Assembly: GCA_937930305.1 (NCBI GenBank)
Contig: CALGLE010000010.1
Span: forward strand, 1-64,000
Direction: 5' to 3'
Source of the DNA: an uncultured Granulosicoccaceae bacterium
GTDB taxonomy: Bacteria; Pseudomonadota; Gammaproteobacteria; Granulosicoccales; Granulosicoccaceae
Length of the DNA: 64,000 bases
Shown here: one piece after another, positions 7,877-17,059 of the stretch
Position numbering within the stretch: the stretch's first letter is position 1
Layout: each line of letters starts with the position of its first letter
Made by a program: the position numbers and the translations under genes
Notes under the pieces: model-generated
Seen by the model: only the letters and a program-made list of their open reading frames with translations
Databases searched by the model: none
What the model was told of the DNA's origin: nothing

Positions 7877-9055
7877 TTATTTTAAACGGGTTAGTTCAAT
7901 TCTGCGATTGGCCATACGTCCTTCCTGTGTGGCATTGCTGGCCACAGGGTATTGTTCACCATACCCTTTAAAACGGACTTGATTTGGGTTCACACCCCGT
8001 AACAATAAATAATATCGAACGGCCTCGGCGCGTTTTTTCGCTAACGCCAAATTGGTATCTGTGTTCCCTGCGTCGTCGGTGTGTGCGGCAATTTCAAAAT
8101 AATCTGCTGTGCGAAGTAGGGCTTTGGCCAATCTATCTAAGGCTTGGCGTGACTCGTAATCCAAGTAGCTGTAACCACTGGGAAATTGCACTTCATTCAG
8201 CACGAAGTTTTTCGCATTCGCGCAGCCAAAGTCGAGATGCCAATCGGGCGTGTGTTCAACACCCTGTGCTTCGTCATGCAATGATTGTGAGTATTTACTG
8301 ATTTCACGTGCAGCTTTTGTTTGCAGAAGATTGTCATTCTTTTTTGGCAAACAGACATCTCGATAATCTGGCACACCATCACTATCGCGGTCTTGCGCGC
8401 AGACGTCTGGATCGTGTGAGTTTGGTAGGCAAAACACATCGTTTGCGTCTGTTGCTGTGTCTTGAGCAGGCTTGAGGTGGCTTTCTTTAGTGCGGTATTC
8501 AATAGATAGCGTTACCGCGAAACGATCGAATTGCTCAAAGGCCAATTCTTGCCCCCGATGTTGCCAGCGACCCACATCTTCTGACACGGCGCTGTAGCTC
8601 ACGAGTTCTAAGTTTTCCGGGAAAATCCATGTGTAGCTTGAGCGGGTGATGTTGCCTTGTTCTACGGCGAACTCTTGTGGCAACGAAGGCAGGGTGAGCC
8701 GAACCGAGTGCGTCCCGGTTTGTGTGATTTCATGGGAATACGTGGTGCGAAAACGAACCAGGGCCACACCGTTCCATAGTTCTATGGCAGTGCTTGCGGC
8801 CGTAAAGTTTTCCTCCAGGCTTTGATGATTCGGGCCAAGAAAGCTCAGTTGCTGCAAGTCAACTTCGGGTGGCAGCTCCAATGCGATGAGCGGGCCATCG
8901 GAGGCGATGGTGTATTGAATCGTGTGACTGCGGCCATCCGGCTCTAACAAAATCAGCGCATCGCTGGTGGCAGAAGCCGCATAGCTATCATAGGCAATCA
9001 GCAGGCAAAGAGCGCTCAGAATGTTGCTTAGTCTTGATTTCAGCGTGTGGGGCAT
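7877..9055 (-). CDS. OmpA-family outer-membrane/periplasmic protein with TSP3 repeat
   Basis: 392 residues. A signal peptide ends near YDSYA. The long N-terminal half is beta-rich and of unknown fold. It is followed by a thrombospondin type-3-like calcium motif ([14 protein letters not shown]) and a C-terminal OmpA domain. The OmpA domain shows the peptidoglycan-binding signature [20 protein letters not shown] and a final NRRIEL. OmpA domains anchor the outer membrane to the cell wall. The gene is divergent from trpS, with 69 bp between the starts. Confidence 0.88.
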   Translation of the reverse strand: MPHTLKSRLSNILSALCLLIAYDSYAASATSDALILLEPDGRSHTIQYTIASDGPLIALELPPEVDLQQLSFLGPNHQSLEENFTAASTAIELWNGVALVRFRTTYSHEITQTGTHSVRLTLPSLPQEFAVEQGNITRSSYTWIFPENLELVSYSAVSEDVGRWQHRGQELAFEQFDRFAVTLSIEYRTKESHLKPAQDTATDANDVFCLPNSHDPDVCAQDRDSDGVPDYRDVCLPKKNDNLLQTKAAREISKYSQSLHDEAQGVEHTPDWHLDFGCANAKNFVLNEVQFPSGYSYLDYESRQALDRLAKALLRTADYFEIAAHTDDAGNTDTNLALAKKRAEAVRYYLLLRGVNPNQVRFKGYGEQYPVASNATQEGRMANRRIELTRLK

Positions 9056-9124
9056 CGCTTATACGGTCATTTTCGTGAAGATAGGATCATGCCCTCAAGT
9101 GAAGGCGGCGTTACAATATCAAAT

Positions 9125-10129
9125 ATGAGCACTAAACAAACTTATCTCACCGGAATAACTACCACCGGTACGCCGCATTTGGGCAACTACGTGGGTGCGA
9201 TTCGCCCAGCTATTCAAGCCAGTGAAGTGCCGGGAAACGAGAGTTTCTTTTTTCTCGCTGATTACCATGCACTGATCAAATGCCAAGAGCCAGATTTGGT
9301 GCGCCAATCCAGGCAGGAAATCGCGGCCACTTGGCTGGCAACGGGCTTGGATCCAGAGAAAGTCACTTTTTATCGCCAATCTGATATTCCCGAAATCATG
9401 GAGCTAACCTGGATACTGACCTGCATGGCAGCTAAGGGCTTACTCAATCGTGCTCACGCGTATAAAGCCAGTGTGCAAGCCAATGAGGAGTCAGGAAGCG
9501 CAGACCCTGATAAGGGCATCACCATGGGTTTATTTAACTACCCCGTGCTGATGTCTGCTGACATTCTGATGTTTAAAGCCACCAAAGTGCCGGTTGGGAA
9601 AGATCAGGTGCAGCACTTGGAAATGGCTCGCGATATCGCTCAGCGGTTTAACCATCATTATGGGGAGTTATTGGTATTGCCTGAAGTGGTGGTCTCTGAA
9701 CAGGCGGTACTTTCTGGATTGGATGGGCGAAAAATGAGTAAGAGCTACGGCAACACCATCCCGTTGTTCGAAACTGAAAAGAAATTACGCAAAGGCATTA
9801 TGAAAATCAAAACCAACTCCCAAGAGCCTGGTGAGCCAAAAGAAACCGCTGACAACACGGTGTTTGAAATCTACAAGGCCTTCGCAACGCCTGAGCAAAC
9901 CGAAGCTTTTGCCGCCGCCTATGCCGATGGTATTGGTTGGGGGGATGCCAAGCAGCAATTGTTTGAATTGATCAACGGGCAACTGGCACAAGCGAGAGAA
10001 CGCTACAACGAATTAATGGCAAAGCCGGATGAGGTTGAAGCCATCTTGCAGCATGGCGCGGAAAAAGCGCGCGCCTTAAGTGTTCCTTACTTAAAGAGTC
10101 TTCGCGAAGCGGTTGGGATTTCCTCTTAA
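9125..10129 (+). CDS. trpS: Tryptophanyl-tRNA synthetase
   Basis: 334 residues, matching class I bacterial TrpS, which charges tRNA-Trp with tryptophan using ATP. The HIGH-equivalent is TPHLGN at 17-21 and the KMSKS loop is intact at 203-207. I chose ATG 9125 because the family begins with a short MSTKQ-like start before the first strand (YLTGITTTG). An upstream in-frame ATG at 9089 has a slightly better purine stretch, but the extra residues are not family-like. The asparaginase gene follows after 21 bp on the same strand. Confidence 0.95.
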   Translation: MSTKQTYLTGITTTGTPHLGNYVGAIRPAIQASEVPGNESFFFLADYHALIKCQEPDLVRQSRQEIAATWLATGLDPEKVTFYRQSDIPEIMELTWILTCMAAKGLLNRAHAYKASVQANEESGSADPDKGITMGLFNYPVLMSADILMFKATKVPVGKDQVQHLEMARDIAQRFNHHYGELLVLPEVVVSEQAVLSGLDGRKMSKSYGNTIPLFETEKKLRKGIMKIKTNSQEPGEPKETADNTVFEIYKAFATPEQTEAFAAAYADGIGWGDAKQQLFELINGQLAQARERYNELMAKPDEVEAILQHGAEKARALSVPYLKSLREAVGISS

Positions 10130-10150
10130 GGGTGAACGGTTGCACGGCTT

Positions 10151-11167
10151 ATGAACCCAATTCTTGTTGAACGCCTGCGAGGAACTCTGGTTGAGAGTTG
10201 TCATCGCGGTTCTGTTTCCGTCGTTAATGCGGCAGGGCAGGCGCTGTTAACCCTGGGGGATGTGCAGCAACCGATCTTTCCAAGGTCTAGCATCAAATTT
10301 CTGCAGGCCTTAAATTTTGTAAGTTCTGGCGCTCTAGAACACTACTCACTCGATAATCAACATATTGCTCTGTCATGCGCATCGCACAACGGCGAGCCTG
10401 TGCATGTGGATTTAGTGAACGACTGGTTGTCTCGTTTGAATTTGGACGTTGAAAATTTAGAGTGCGGTGCAGAACTACCCATGCATCGTGCTACCGCCTT
10501 TGATCTTAAATGCGAAGGGCGTACGCCAACACGCGCACACCATAACTGCTCGGGCAAACACATGGGGATGATGTCGACCTGTTGTGAGAAAGAGCTGGGC
10601 GTTGAAAACTACCGACTGTATGAACATCAAGTGCAACAACGAAGCTTTGAGGTTCTGGATAGATTTTGTTCCGTCAAAACCTCACAGTTGTCCTGGGGTT
10701 ATGACGGTTGCGGCATACCGACTTTAGCGATGCCGTTGGCAAGTATGGCCTTGGGAATGGCACGGTTTGCCGATCCATCGGCGCTATCAACACAAGATCA
10801 GGACTCGGTTGCCAAGGTGGTTGCAGCAGTCACTGAGCACCCCTATTTGGTTGCGGGTAAAGAGCGCTTATGCACCGCCTTAATGGAACAGCTAGCACCT
10901 AAAGTCGTTGCAAAAATTGGCGCGGAAGGCGTTTATGCCGCAAGTATTCCTGAACGTGGTTTGGGTATTGCCATCAAGTTGGATGACGGTCATATGTCTT
11001 CAGTCAATGTCGTGTTGGGTGCTGTGCTTAGTGCGTTGGGAGAAATCGATGATGCTGATCAAGAGGCACTAAAACGCTATTTCTCACCAAGTATTAAAAA
11101 TTCTCGTGGTGATGTAGTGGGTGCGGTAAGGGCTTCGAGTGAGTGGGCATCGGTTAATTTAAAATAA
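10151..11167 (+). CDS. L-asparaginase II, rhizobial (zinc, thermolabile) type
   Basis: 338 residues of the family typified by Rhizobium etli asparaginase AII, unrelated to E. coli AnsA/AnsB, which hydrolyses asparagine to aspartate and ammonia. As I recall the R. etli enzyme, its key residues are Ser48, Lys51, Ser80 and the metal ligands Cys135, Lys138 and Cys189. Here the same set appears at a constant offset of two: S46, K49, S78, C133, K136, C187. There is no signal peptide, so it is cytoplasmic. Co-transcription with trpS is possible, since the gap is 21 bp. Confidence 0.88.
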   Translation: MNPILVERLRGTLVESCHRGSVSVVNAAGQALLTLGDVQQPIFPRSSIKFLQALNFVSSGALEHYSLDNQHIALSCASHNGEPVHVDLVNDWLSRLNLDVENLECGAELPMHRATAFDLKCEGRTPTRAHHNCSGKHMGMMSTCCEKELGVENYRLYEHQVQQRSFEVLDRFCSVKTSQLSWGYDGCGIPTLAMPLASMALGMARFADPSALSTQDQDSVAKVVAAVTEHPYLVAGKERLCTALMEQLAPKVVAKIGAEGVYAASIPERGLGIAIKLDDGHMSSVNVVLGAVLSALGEIDDADQEALKRYFSPSIKNSRGDVVGAVRASSEWASVNLK

Positions 11168-11195
11168 GTGGGGCGTCGCCGTTCTCACTGGGAAT

Positions 11196-12686
11196 CTATT
11201 CATTAGCAGCTTGAGCCGAAGCCGCCCCTGTTGCATTCGTCATCGGTTGCTCTTCACACTGTACAAAGCCGTTGTAGGTATTGATGTCAGTTTCAGAACC
11301 GAATTCCAACAGCCGTTGTTTCAGTGTGGCGATGCGACGTACATGCAATAGCTTTTGCAGTTGAATTGCCTTTCTGTCCACCGTGAGCTGGGCCGTTTCC
11401 ATTGCTAATAGCGTGTTTTGATTGTCTAGTAAAGAGGGGTAAGCTTCATGCGCTTTAATATTGGTGGAAATTTCTTCCAGTGTGCCATTGGCCGCTAAGG
11501 TTTGGTAAGCCTTAGTGTAAGGGCCTAATATCTCAGGCCATTGAGCAATAATTTCTTCAGCAATTACTTGTTGTGTTTTTTTAACTTTTTGAGCTGTTTC
11601 ATAGTATGCGTTACTCATGACTGCACGCTCTGATTGCAGTGCAGATAGCTCATCCCGAATTGTACGTACCGAATTTTCTTTTAAGGACACTTCAGCTAAA
11701 GTGGCCAATTCTCGAAACAATTTTGCGTATTCGTTTGAGGGTAAATCTTTGATACCGGGTGTCCATTTCAGGTACCAAGGCTCCCATCGGTCTAAAAAAT
11801 CTTCACTGGTCGACCATGAAATGTCTGTGCTGTTAGCGTTGAGCAAGGTGTACATGTGTGCTTCACGTGGAGATACCTGCCCATCTTCATTGGTATCAGG
11901 TTCGCTCACGATAATACTGCCGTCGCGTTCGTAACCAGATAATGCGGCAAAAAAGTGAGTGGTGTAGTCACGATAGTCACCGGTGTTGATGCTGGCAGAA
12001 CAACCCTCAGCTAAAGAGAATGGAGATACAGCGGTAAAGCCGCAACGTTGAGGTGTTGCTGGTTTTAAGCTTTTGCCTGATTCTTCATAAGCCAATGCAT
12101 GAAACCCCCCTGAGTAGCATTGTGTGAATGCGTAGCGAATGGGTTGTTTGCTTGCTTTAAGTTCTGTTCGTAATTCTTTGGCGGTAATTCGAGTTTTATC
12201 CCACAGCTCTAAGGTGACTTGATCCGAATTGGATTTGCCTTGATTTCCATGGCCGTTGTAGATCATCCAAATCGGTTCGTTTGCCGTTGATAACAAATTG
12301 TTTAGGGCGGGAAGTAGCTCTTCTCTTTTTGTGCTGCCGGCGAGCCCATCAATTTGATTATCTCGATACTCGCGGTTCTGTTCAAGATGGTCACCGAATA
12401 CGCGGGAGAGGGGTTCGAAAGTTGTGTCTAAGGGGGCTTGATGTTGAATGAACACATCATTACCAGGTGCGCCGCCATCGGTGAAGAATGTCGTAACCTT
12501 TAAGCCCTTGTCTGTGAGCGTGTCTCTGGCGTATTGCACATTCAGTTCAATCTGGCCTTGTGAGCTTTGTAAACTGTAACCACCACCAATGATAATCGCC
12601 TCGTCGGCGAGGGCAGGGTTAGCGCTTACACCAAACATGGCGGTGGCAAGTACGGAAGTTTGAAGCAACAGTGCGTAAAATTTCAT
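11196..12686 (-). CDS. Secreted caspase/C13-like cysteine peptidase
   Basis: 496 residues. A signal peptide ends at NPALA (about residue 27). A clan CD cysteine peptidase core follows, with the His motif YNGHGNQG (H146) and the Cys motif QCYSGGF (C190). This is the His-then-Cys order of caspases, legumains and gingipain-like enzymes. An EF-hand-like loop, D264-x-N-x-D-G-x-V-x3-E, suggests calcium binding. The C-terminal 170 residues are helical and probably coiled coil. The product is exported and could cut envelope or secreted proteins; its substrate is unknown. Its ATG overlaps the stop of the SxtJ-like gene (ATGA), so it is translationally coupled and is the last gene of the operon. Confidence 0.8.
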   Translation of the reverse strand: MKFYALLLQTSVLATAMFGVSANPALADEAIIIGGGYSLQSSQGQIELNVQYARDTLTDKGLKVTTFFTDGGAPGNDVFIQHQAPLDTTFEPLSRVFGDHLEQNREYRDNQIDGLAGSTKREELLPALNNLLSTANEPIWMIYNGHGNQGKSNSDQVTLELWDKTRITAKELRTELKASKQPIRYAFTQCYSGGFHALAYEESGKSLKPATPQRCGFTAVSPFSLAEGCSASINTGDYRDYTTHFFAALSGYERDGSIIVSEPDTNEDGQVSPREAHMYTLLNANSTDISWSTSEDFLDRWEPWYLKWTPGIKDLPSNEYAKLFRELATLAEVSLKENSVRTIRDELSALQSERAVMSNAYYETAQKVKKTQQVIAEEIIAQWPEILGPYTKAYQTLAANGTLEEISTNIKAHEAYPSLLDNQNTLLAMETAQLTVDRKAIQLQKLLHVRRIATLKQRLLEFGSETDINTYNGFVQCEEQPMTNATGAASAQAANE

Positions 12687-13114
12687 GAGCGTTCAAACCT
12701 TGACACTAATTCCGTGACTCGATAAATCAACCACAGTATAATGCCTGCGCCGGCAAAGGCTGGCAGCATTTCTAAGCCCTGAGATTGGAAAAAAAACATC
12801 CCTAAACCCATTAATGCGAGCGGTAGGGTGATGCCAGCAATAATATAAGTGTAGCGTTGTCGGGTTAATATCTGCATATCAATCACTGCCAACAAGCCTA
12901 AGCCAGCGGCCAGCGGCGCGCTGCTTTTCCAGCCAGACAAAAATTCAGCCAACCACAGACGTTTAGGTCGAAATTCCAAGAAATCCTGCACCCCCAATGC
13001 ATCCATAAAAAATGAAACGCTAAGTGATGCAGCCACGTAGGCTGGCCAAGCACTGATGGCGATAATTAAAAATAGTAAAAGGCTGAAGATAATTTTCAGT
13101 TGTCGAAAATGCAT
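12683..13114 (-). CDS. SxtJ-like small membrane protein
   Basis: 143 residues with about four hydrophobic segments (near 8-28, 66-82, 88-108 and 115-135) and a short charged cytoplasmic end (RFERS). Its size, the early FRPKRLWLAEF segment and its position directly after a NodU-type carbamoyltransferase fit the SxtJ family. That family accompanies carbamoyltransferases in the saxitoxin cluster and in many other bacteria; its function is unknown. The start is 11 bp after the carbamoyltransferase stop, and the stop overlaps the peptidase start by four bases. The tiny third partner often found with this pair (SxtK/DUF5989, about 50 residues) is not present. Confidence 0.7.
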   Translation of the reverse strand: MHFRQLKIIFSLLLFLIIAISAWPAYVAASLSVSFFMDALGVQDFLEFRPKRLWLAEFLSGWKSSAPLAAGLGLLAVIDMQILTRQRYTYIIAGITLPLALMGLGMFFFQSQGLEMLPAFAGAGIILWLIYRVTELVSRFERS

Positions 13115-13125
13115 TATTCGTCGTT

Positions 13126-14826
13126 TTAGTTAGTTTTTGTTAGAATGAATGAGCCTAAGCACAGCGCATCAAGCCCAGTTGAAAAGAAGCACCGAATGGC
13201 GTCTCTAGGCGACTCAACAACGGGTTCACCTTGGATATTAAAACTGGTGTTCAACACAACCGGTACGCCGGTTCGATTACCCAGATTACTAATCAACGCA
13301 TGATAAATTGGATTGGTCTCCGAGCGAACCGTTTGCAGTCGAGCGCTCCCATCCACATGAGTGATGGCAGGCAACACGTCCACCTTGGATTCTCGAACTT
13401 GGCACACCTTCAACATGAAGGGTGCTTCGACTTCTATATCAAAAAACTCTTTTGCACCTTCCACAGTGGCAGAGGGTGCAAACGGTCGGTACGCTTCGCG
13501 AAATTTCACTTCACTGTTTATTTTTTGTTTCATATCCGGGAATGCCGGGTTGGCCAGAATACTGCGTGAACCCAACGCTCGGGGGCCGATTTCCATGCGG
13601 CCTTGAAACCAACCAATGATATTGCCTTGCTCCAGCAAATCGGCAGCGTCAGCTGTGATGTCGGGTGAACGCACATAATTCAACTTAAACCGTTTTAGCT
13701 CAGCTTCTATCTCTGCATCGCTGTATTCATTCCCTATGTAAGGATTCATGTGTGCATGGCTTGGTAAATCCACTCGTGGCTTGCTCAGGCTTTGGTGATA
13801 CACCGTGTAGGCCGCCCCAATGGAGGTTCCGTTGTCCCCTGCTGCTGGCATGATGTACACATCGTCAAAACCGGCTTCGCGCAGTAAGCGCCCGTTCATA
13901 ACACTATTAAGTGCAACGCCACCACCGATAACCAGGTGAGGAGCTTTGGTTTTCTCTTTTAATTGCCGTGCCAGAACCAACGCACATTCTTCTAATACTT
14001 GTTGAAACGCTGCGGCAACGTCTTGATGATGATCTTCAAATTCACCATTAAAAGGACGCGGTGTTCCGAAAGTATCGTAGAACTTTGCACTGCAACGACG
14101 ATAGCCCCAGAACTGGTAACTAAAGTAGCTTAAGTCCGCGGTTATTTGACCATCATCATCAACGTTCACCACTTGGCGCGCTGCATCGATGTGGTTTGAT
14201 GCATCCCCCAGTGGCGCAAGTCCCATCGTTTTGCCTTCATCGTAATTGGGTTTGAAGCCACAAAATTCGGTCACCGCCTCATAGACTGAACCCAATGAAT
14301 TTGGAAAATAGGATTCAGAAAAACACGTCACCTTGTCGCCTTTGCCGTGACCCATCCAAGCACAGGCCCATTCGCCTGAACCATCCAGTGACAAAATGGC
14401 CGCATCATCATACGGCGAGGCATAGTAACTGCCCGCAGCGTGCGTTACAGGGTGCTGGATTTGATGAACTTTGGGTAGGTTACTGCCAAAGGTGTCTTTC
14501 ATCCACTGACGAAAACGTTGTTGTTTGAAATAACCTTGTACCAATTCATGCTTAATAAATGGAGCTGCTTTGTGGGGCCGTTTCATCGCGTAAAGAGCTT
14601 TTGTGCCCCAACGATGAGTGGGTTGAATACTTACTGCAACATGGTCTACGTCACGGGCTTCAAGGCCAGCAATCTTTAAGCATTCTTTTACCGCTTGCTC
14701 GGGAAAAGCTCGCGTGTGCTTATCGCGATTGAAACGCTCCTCTTCCAATGCAGCGATGAGTTTCCCGTCAACTAAAATACAAGCGCTGGAATCATGGAAG
14801 AAATGATTGATACCAAGAATATTCAT
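13126..14826 (-). CDS. NodU/SxtI-family carbamoyltransferase
   Basis: 566 residues from ATG 14826. The N-terminal Kae1-like ATP/carbamoyl domain shows GINHFFHDSSACI, LSLDGSGEW, GKTMGLAPLG, GGVALNSVMNG and AAGDNGTSIGAA. The C-terminal NodU domain shows GRMEIGPRALGSRSI, REAYRPFAPS and FNIQGEPVV. The family uses carbamoyl phosphate and ATP to place a carbamoyl group on a hydroxyl of a sugar or secondary metabolite. The start codon shares one base with the upstream stop (TAATG), so coupling to the GNAT gene is certain. A longer frame extends 50 codons upstream but lies wholly inside that gene and lacks family sequence. The acceptor is unknown. Confidence 0.92.
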   Translation of the reverse strand: MNILGINHFFHDSSACILVDGKLIAALEEERFNRDKHTRAFPEQAVKECLKIAGLEARDVDHVAVSIQPTHRWGTKALYAMKRPHKAAPFIKHELVQGYFKQQRFRQWMKDTFGSNLPKVHQIQHPVTHAAGSYYASPYDDAAILSLDGSGEWACAWMGHGKGDKVTCFSESYFPNSLGSVYEAVTEFCGFKPNYDEGKTMGLAPLGDASNHIDAARQVVNVDDDGQITADLSYFSYQFWGYRRCSAKFYDTFGTPRPFNGEFEDHHQDVAAAFQQVLEECALVLARQLKEKTKAPHLVIGGGVALNSVMNGRLLREAGFDDVYIMPAAGDNGTSIGAAYTVYHQSLSKPRVDLPSHAHMNPYIGNEYSDAEIEAELKRFKLNYVRSPDITADAADLLEQGNIIGWFQGRMEIGPRALGSRSILANPAFPDMKQKINSEVKFREAYRPFAPSATVEGAKEFFDIEVEAPFMLKVCQVRESKVDVLPAITHVDGSARLQTVRSETNPIYHALISNLGNRTGVPVVLNTSFNIQGEPVVESPRDAIRCFFSTGLDALCLGSFILTKTN

Positions 14827-15920
14827 TAACGCATCCGATTGCGGGTTTCGCGCAGTTGGTTGACTAGTGTATTGCGAAAGCCATAAGCTTTTTGACGTAT
14901 AGCGCCCTGCGGGGTGTTTGAAAAACGAGTCACGTGCCAAACTGGGAATACATTGGGTTTCCAGCGCGATGCCCAATTCGGCGCTGACACCAAACTTAAA
15001 GTTTGGGTGTCATCTTCAACACATCGTTGCATCGTTTGCCAGAGCAATAAGGATCCGGGCGAATAGGCAGCCTGTGATTCATCGTAAGCAATTTTTATGA
15101 GATACAGAGTACGGCCACAACGCAAAGCGATTTGCGTTGCGATGCAATTATTCGCTAAGTGCAGTTGGTGTATTTCAAGTTTTAATTCTTGTTGAGTGAA
15201 GCCTAGCAATCCTTCGTAAAACGCTGTTAGGTTGGCGTCTTTTGAAATGTCGGTGCCCGATTCACCCTTCCAGCCTGAGGCTTCCAGCCTGAGGAAATTT
15301 TGCATAGCAGCCGACAGCTCATCAGTATCATCGGTTTGTGCCACCTGATAAACCAATTCGCCCAGGTCTTCTATTTTGCGTTGGTGTCTGGCTAAATTTC
15401 GGCGCAATTTACCTGGGATGGGGGTGTCTCCTGTGGTATCGAACCAGGCGGACTCTCGCACTTGTTTCCACTGCCAATGGGTTTGATCCTGGCAGAGCTG
15501 AATTTGACTGGTATTCGGCAGGTGACCATTGGTCCAGCTAGAGGCACCCAGATGGGTCAAGATCGCATCCATGATCTCATCCAGCTCGCACACACTATCC
15601 GCGCCTATCCATAACGAATCACCAACGGTTAAGTGCGGGTGTTGAGGTGAAAGCAGTGCACCGCCCTGGCGAAGCACGGGCATGGCGGCTAGCGTTTCTT
15701 GGCGATCATTGCTAGCGATGATCAGCTCTACTCGCCCTTGAAAAAGATGCTCATTGGCCAGTTGCCACCACGCTGGTTGCTGCCAAAAGGGGCGTTGTTC
15801 ACTGACTGCAACAAGGCCCTGCAAGTCATCCGTAGATGATTTCAGTGGGGTCACTGAAATATTGAGCTCTACGGTAGGAGCTGTTGTATCAAAAATCGGT
15901 TTGGCGGCCAGATCGCTCAA
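14826..15920 (-). CDS. GNAT/BioF2-like acyl- or peptidyl-transferase
   Basis: 364 residues of the BioF2-like/FemAB-related GNAT group. The conserved core reads FLRLEASGWKGESGT near residue 215, followed by the FYEGLL and IALRCGRTLYLIKIAYDE strands. Such proteins transfer acyl or aminoacyl groups in cell-surface polysaccharide, exopolysaccharide or lipid pathways. The product is cytoplasmic, with no signal peptide. It is the first gene of a four-gene minus-strand operon, and its stop is fused to the carbamoyltransferase start. That points to a shared product carrying both an acyl and a carbamoyl group, which is inference. A 14-bp tandem duplication encodes part of the core motif. Confidence 0.75.
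   Translation of the reverse strand: MSDLAAKPIFDTTAPTVELNISVTPLKSSTDDLQGLVAVSEQRPFWQQPAWWQLANEHLFQGRVELIIASNDRQETLAAMPVLRQGGALLSPQHPHLTVGDSLWIGADSVCELDEIMDAILTHLGASSWTNGHLPNTSQIQLCQDQTHWQWKQVRESAWFDTTGDTPIPGKLRRNLARHQRKIEDLGELVYQVAQTDDTDELSAAMQNFLRLEASGWKGESGTDISKDANLTAFYEGLLGFTQQELKLEIHQLHLANNCIATQIALRCGRTLYLIKIAYDESQAAYSPGSLLLWQTMQRCVEDDTQTLSLVSAPNWASRWKPNVFPVWHVTRFSNTPQGAIRQKAYGFRNTLVNQLRETRNRMR
15267..15294 (-). repeat. 14-bp perfect tandem duplication inside the GNAT gene
   Basis: CTTCCAGCCTGAGG occurs twice head to tail (15267-15280 and 15281-15294). It lies inside the codons for the conserved LRLEASGWKG motif. Because 14 is not a multiple of three, loss of one copy would shift the frame and inactivate the gene. 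Confidence 0.8.
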
Positions 15921-15990
15921 AGATGATTCACAGTCTTAAAATGTGATCAATTTATCGGCCAATGGGGCGATGCGGTTGAATGGTCAAATT

Positions 15991-16009
15991 CGGCTGTGTG
16001 ACACAGCCG
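15991..16009 (-). terminator. Hairpin after pta, possible terminator
   Basis: A perfect 8-bp stem, CGGCTGTG with CACAGCCG, and a 3-nt loop lie just past the pta stop on the minus strand. Only a short T run (AATTT) follows, so it may be a weak terminator or an RNA-stabilising hairpin. Confidence 0.5.
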
Positions 16010-16016
16010 ACGCCAG

Positions 16017-17009
16017 TTAGCTTCGAGCTTGTGCTGCCGTGACTGCTATCAAATTCACGATGTCATCGGTGGAGCAACCGCGGCTCAAATCGTTTACCGG
16101 GCGTTCAAGTCCTTGCAGAATTGGCCCGACCGCTTGCGCGCCACCAAATCGTTCAACCAACTTGTAGCCAATATTGCCCGCATCCAAATTGGGGAATATC
16201 AGCGTATTGCAGGGCGAATCGGCGGCAGCGCTTGGATTTTTTGAGGCCAGTATTTCCGGCACCACAGCCGCATCCAATTGCACGTCACCCACCACGCGCC
16301 AGTTCGGTTTGCGTTGGCGAAGCAGATCAGTCGCCTCGCGCACCTTGGTTACGGCTGGATGCCTTGCGCTGGCATTGGTTGAAAAGGACAACATAGCAAC
16401 CTCTGGTTGTAGGCCAAACAATTGCTCCGCACTGGTGCCCGTGGCCTCAGCAATTTCTGCCAGTTGGGCTGCATCTGGGTCAACCATTAATCCGCAATCA
16501 CCCATGATCATCAAATCTTGCACCGGATGATGTTCTTGCATTCGCATGGCAAAAAAGCTGGACACCAGCGACACGCCTGCAGACATACCCACGTAGCGCA
16601 GTGCGCCTCTTATGACACTGGCCGTTGCTGTAATCGCACCGGCCACACAGCCATCGGCTTGACCATCACCCAGCAGCAAGCAGGCAACGCTTACCGGGTC
16701 CTGCAATGCCTGTTCAATATCGGAATCTTTCACAGGCTTGGGTGCCCGTTTGGCAACCATGACCTGCGCTAATTGCTTGCGCAGTGCCGCATCGTTCATG
16801 TCGATAATTTCAATATTACTTAAATTGACATTCGCGTCTTTGGCGTGCTGCCTAACTTGATTCGGCTCGCCCAGCAGTAATGGTATGGCAGAACCATTAT
16901 TGGCAACAATCTCTGCCGCTTGCAAGACACGAGCGTCCAGGCTTTCAGGCAACAAAATTCGCCGTGGGTTTGCCTTGGCTTTAGCGAATACCTGATCAAA
17001 CTTTGACAT
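16017..17009 (-). CDS. pta: Phosphate acetyltransferase, short single-domain form
   Basis: 330 residues corresponding to the catalytic PTA_PTB domain only, without the regulatory N-terminal half of E. coli Pta. It interconverts acetyl-CoA and acetyl phosphate. Family segments seen include RRILLPESLDARVLQAA, the CVAGA-TATASVIRGAL glycine/alanine region, and the C-terminal FPNLDAGNIGYKLVERFGGA with GPILQGL-PVNDLSRG. It lies 50 bp downstream of the GMC dehydrogenase on the same strand and is probably co-transcribed. No acetate kinase gene is near, so it may recycle acetyl phosphate from a catabolic route; that is inference. Confidence 0.9.
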   Translation of the reverse strand: MSKFDQVFAKAKANPRRILLPESLDARVLQAAEIVANNGSAIPLLLGEPNQVRQHAKDANVNLSNIEIIDMNDAALRKQLAQVMVAKRAPKPVKDSDIEQALQDPVSVACLLLGDGQADGCVAGAITATASVIRGALRYVGMSAGVSLVSSFFAMRMQEHHPVQDLMIMGDCGLMVDPDAAQLAEIAEATGTSAEQLFGLQPEVAMLSFSTNASARHPAVTKVREATDLLRQRKPNWRVVGDVQLDAAVVPEILASKNPSAAADSPCNTLIFPNLDAGNIGYKLVERFGGAQAVGPILQGLERPVNDLSRGCSTDDIVNLIAVTAAQARS

Positions 17010-17059
17010 GGTGTGCCTTCACTGTGTATAGACGGTAGCGACTTTGCACTGGCATCAGT

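Noticed and set aside
13126-14976. Longer carbamoyltransferase starting at 14976
   Set aside because: The extra 50 residues sit inside the GNAT gene and do not resemble the family; ATG 14826 starts the conserved sequence and overlaps the upstream stop.
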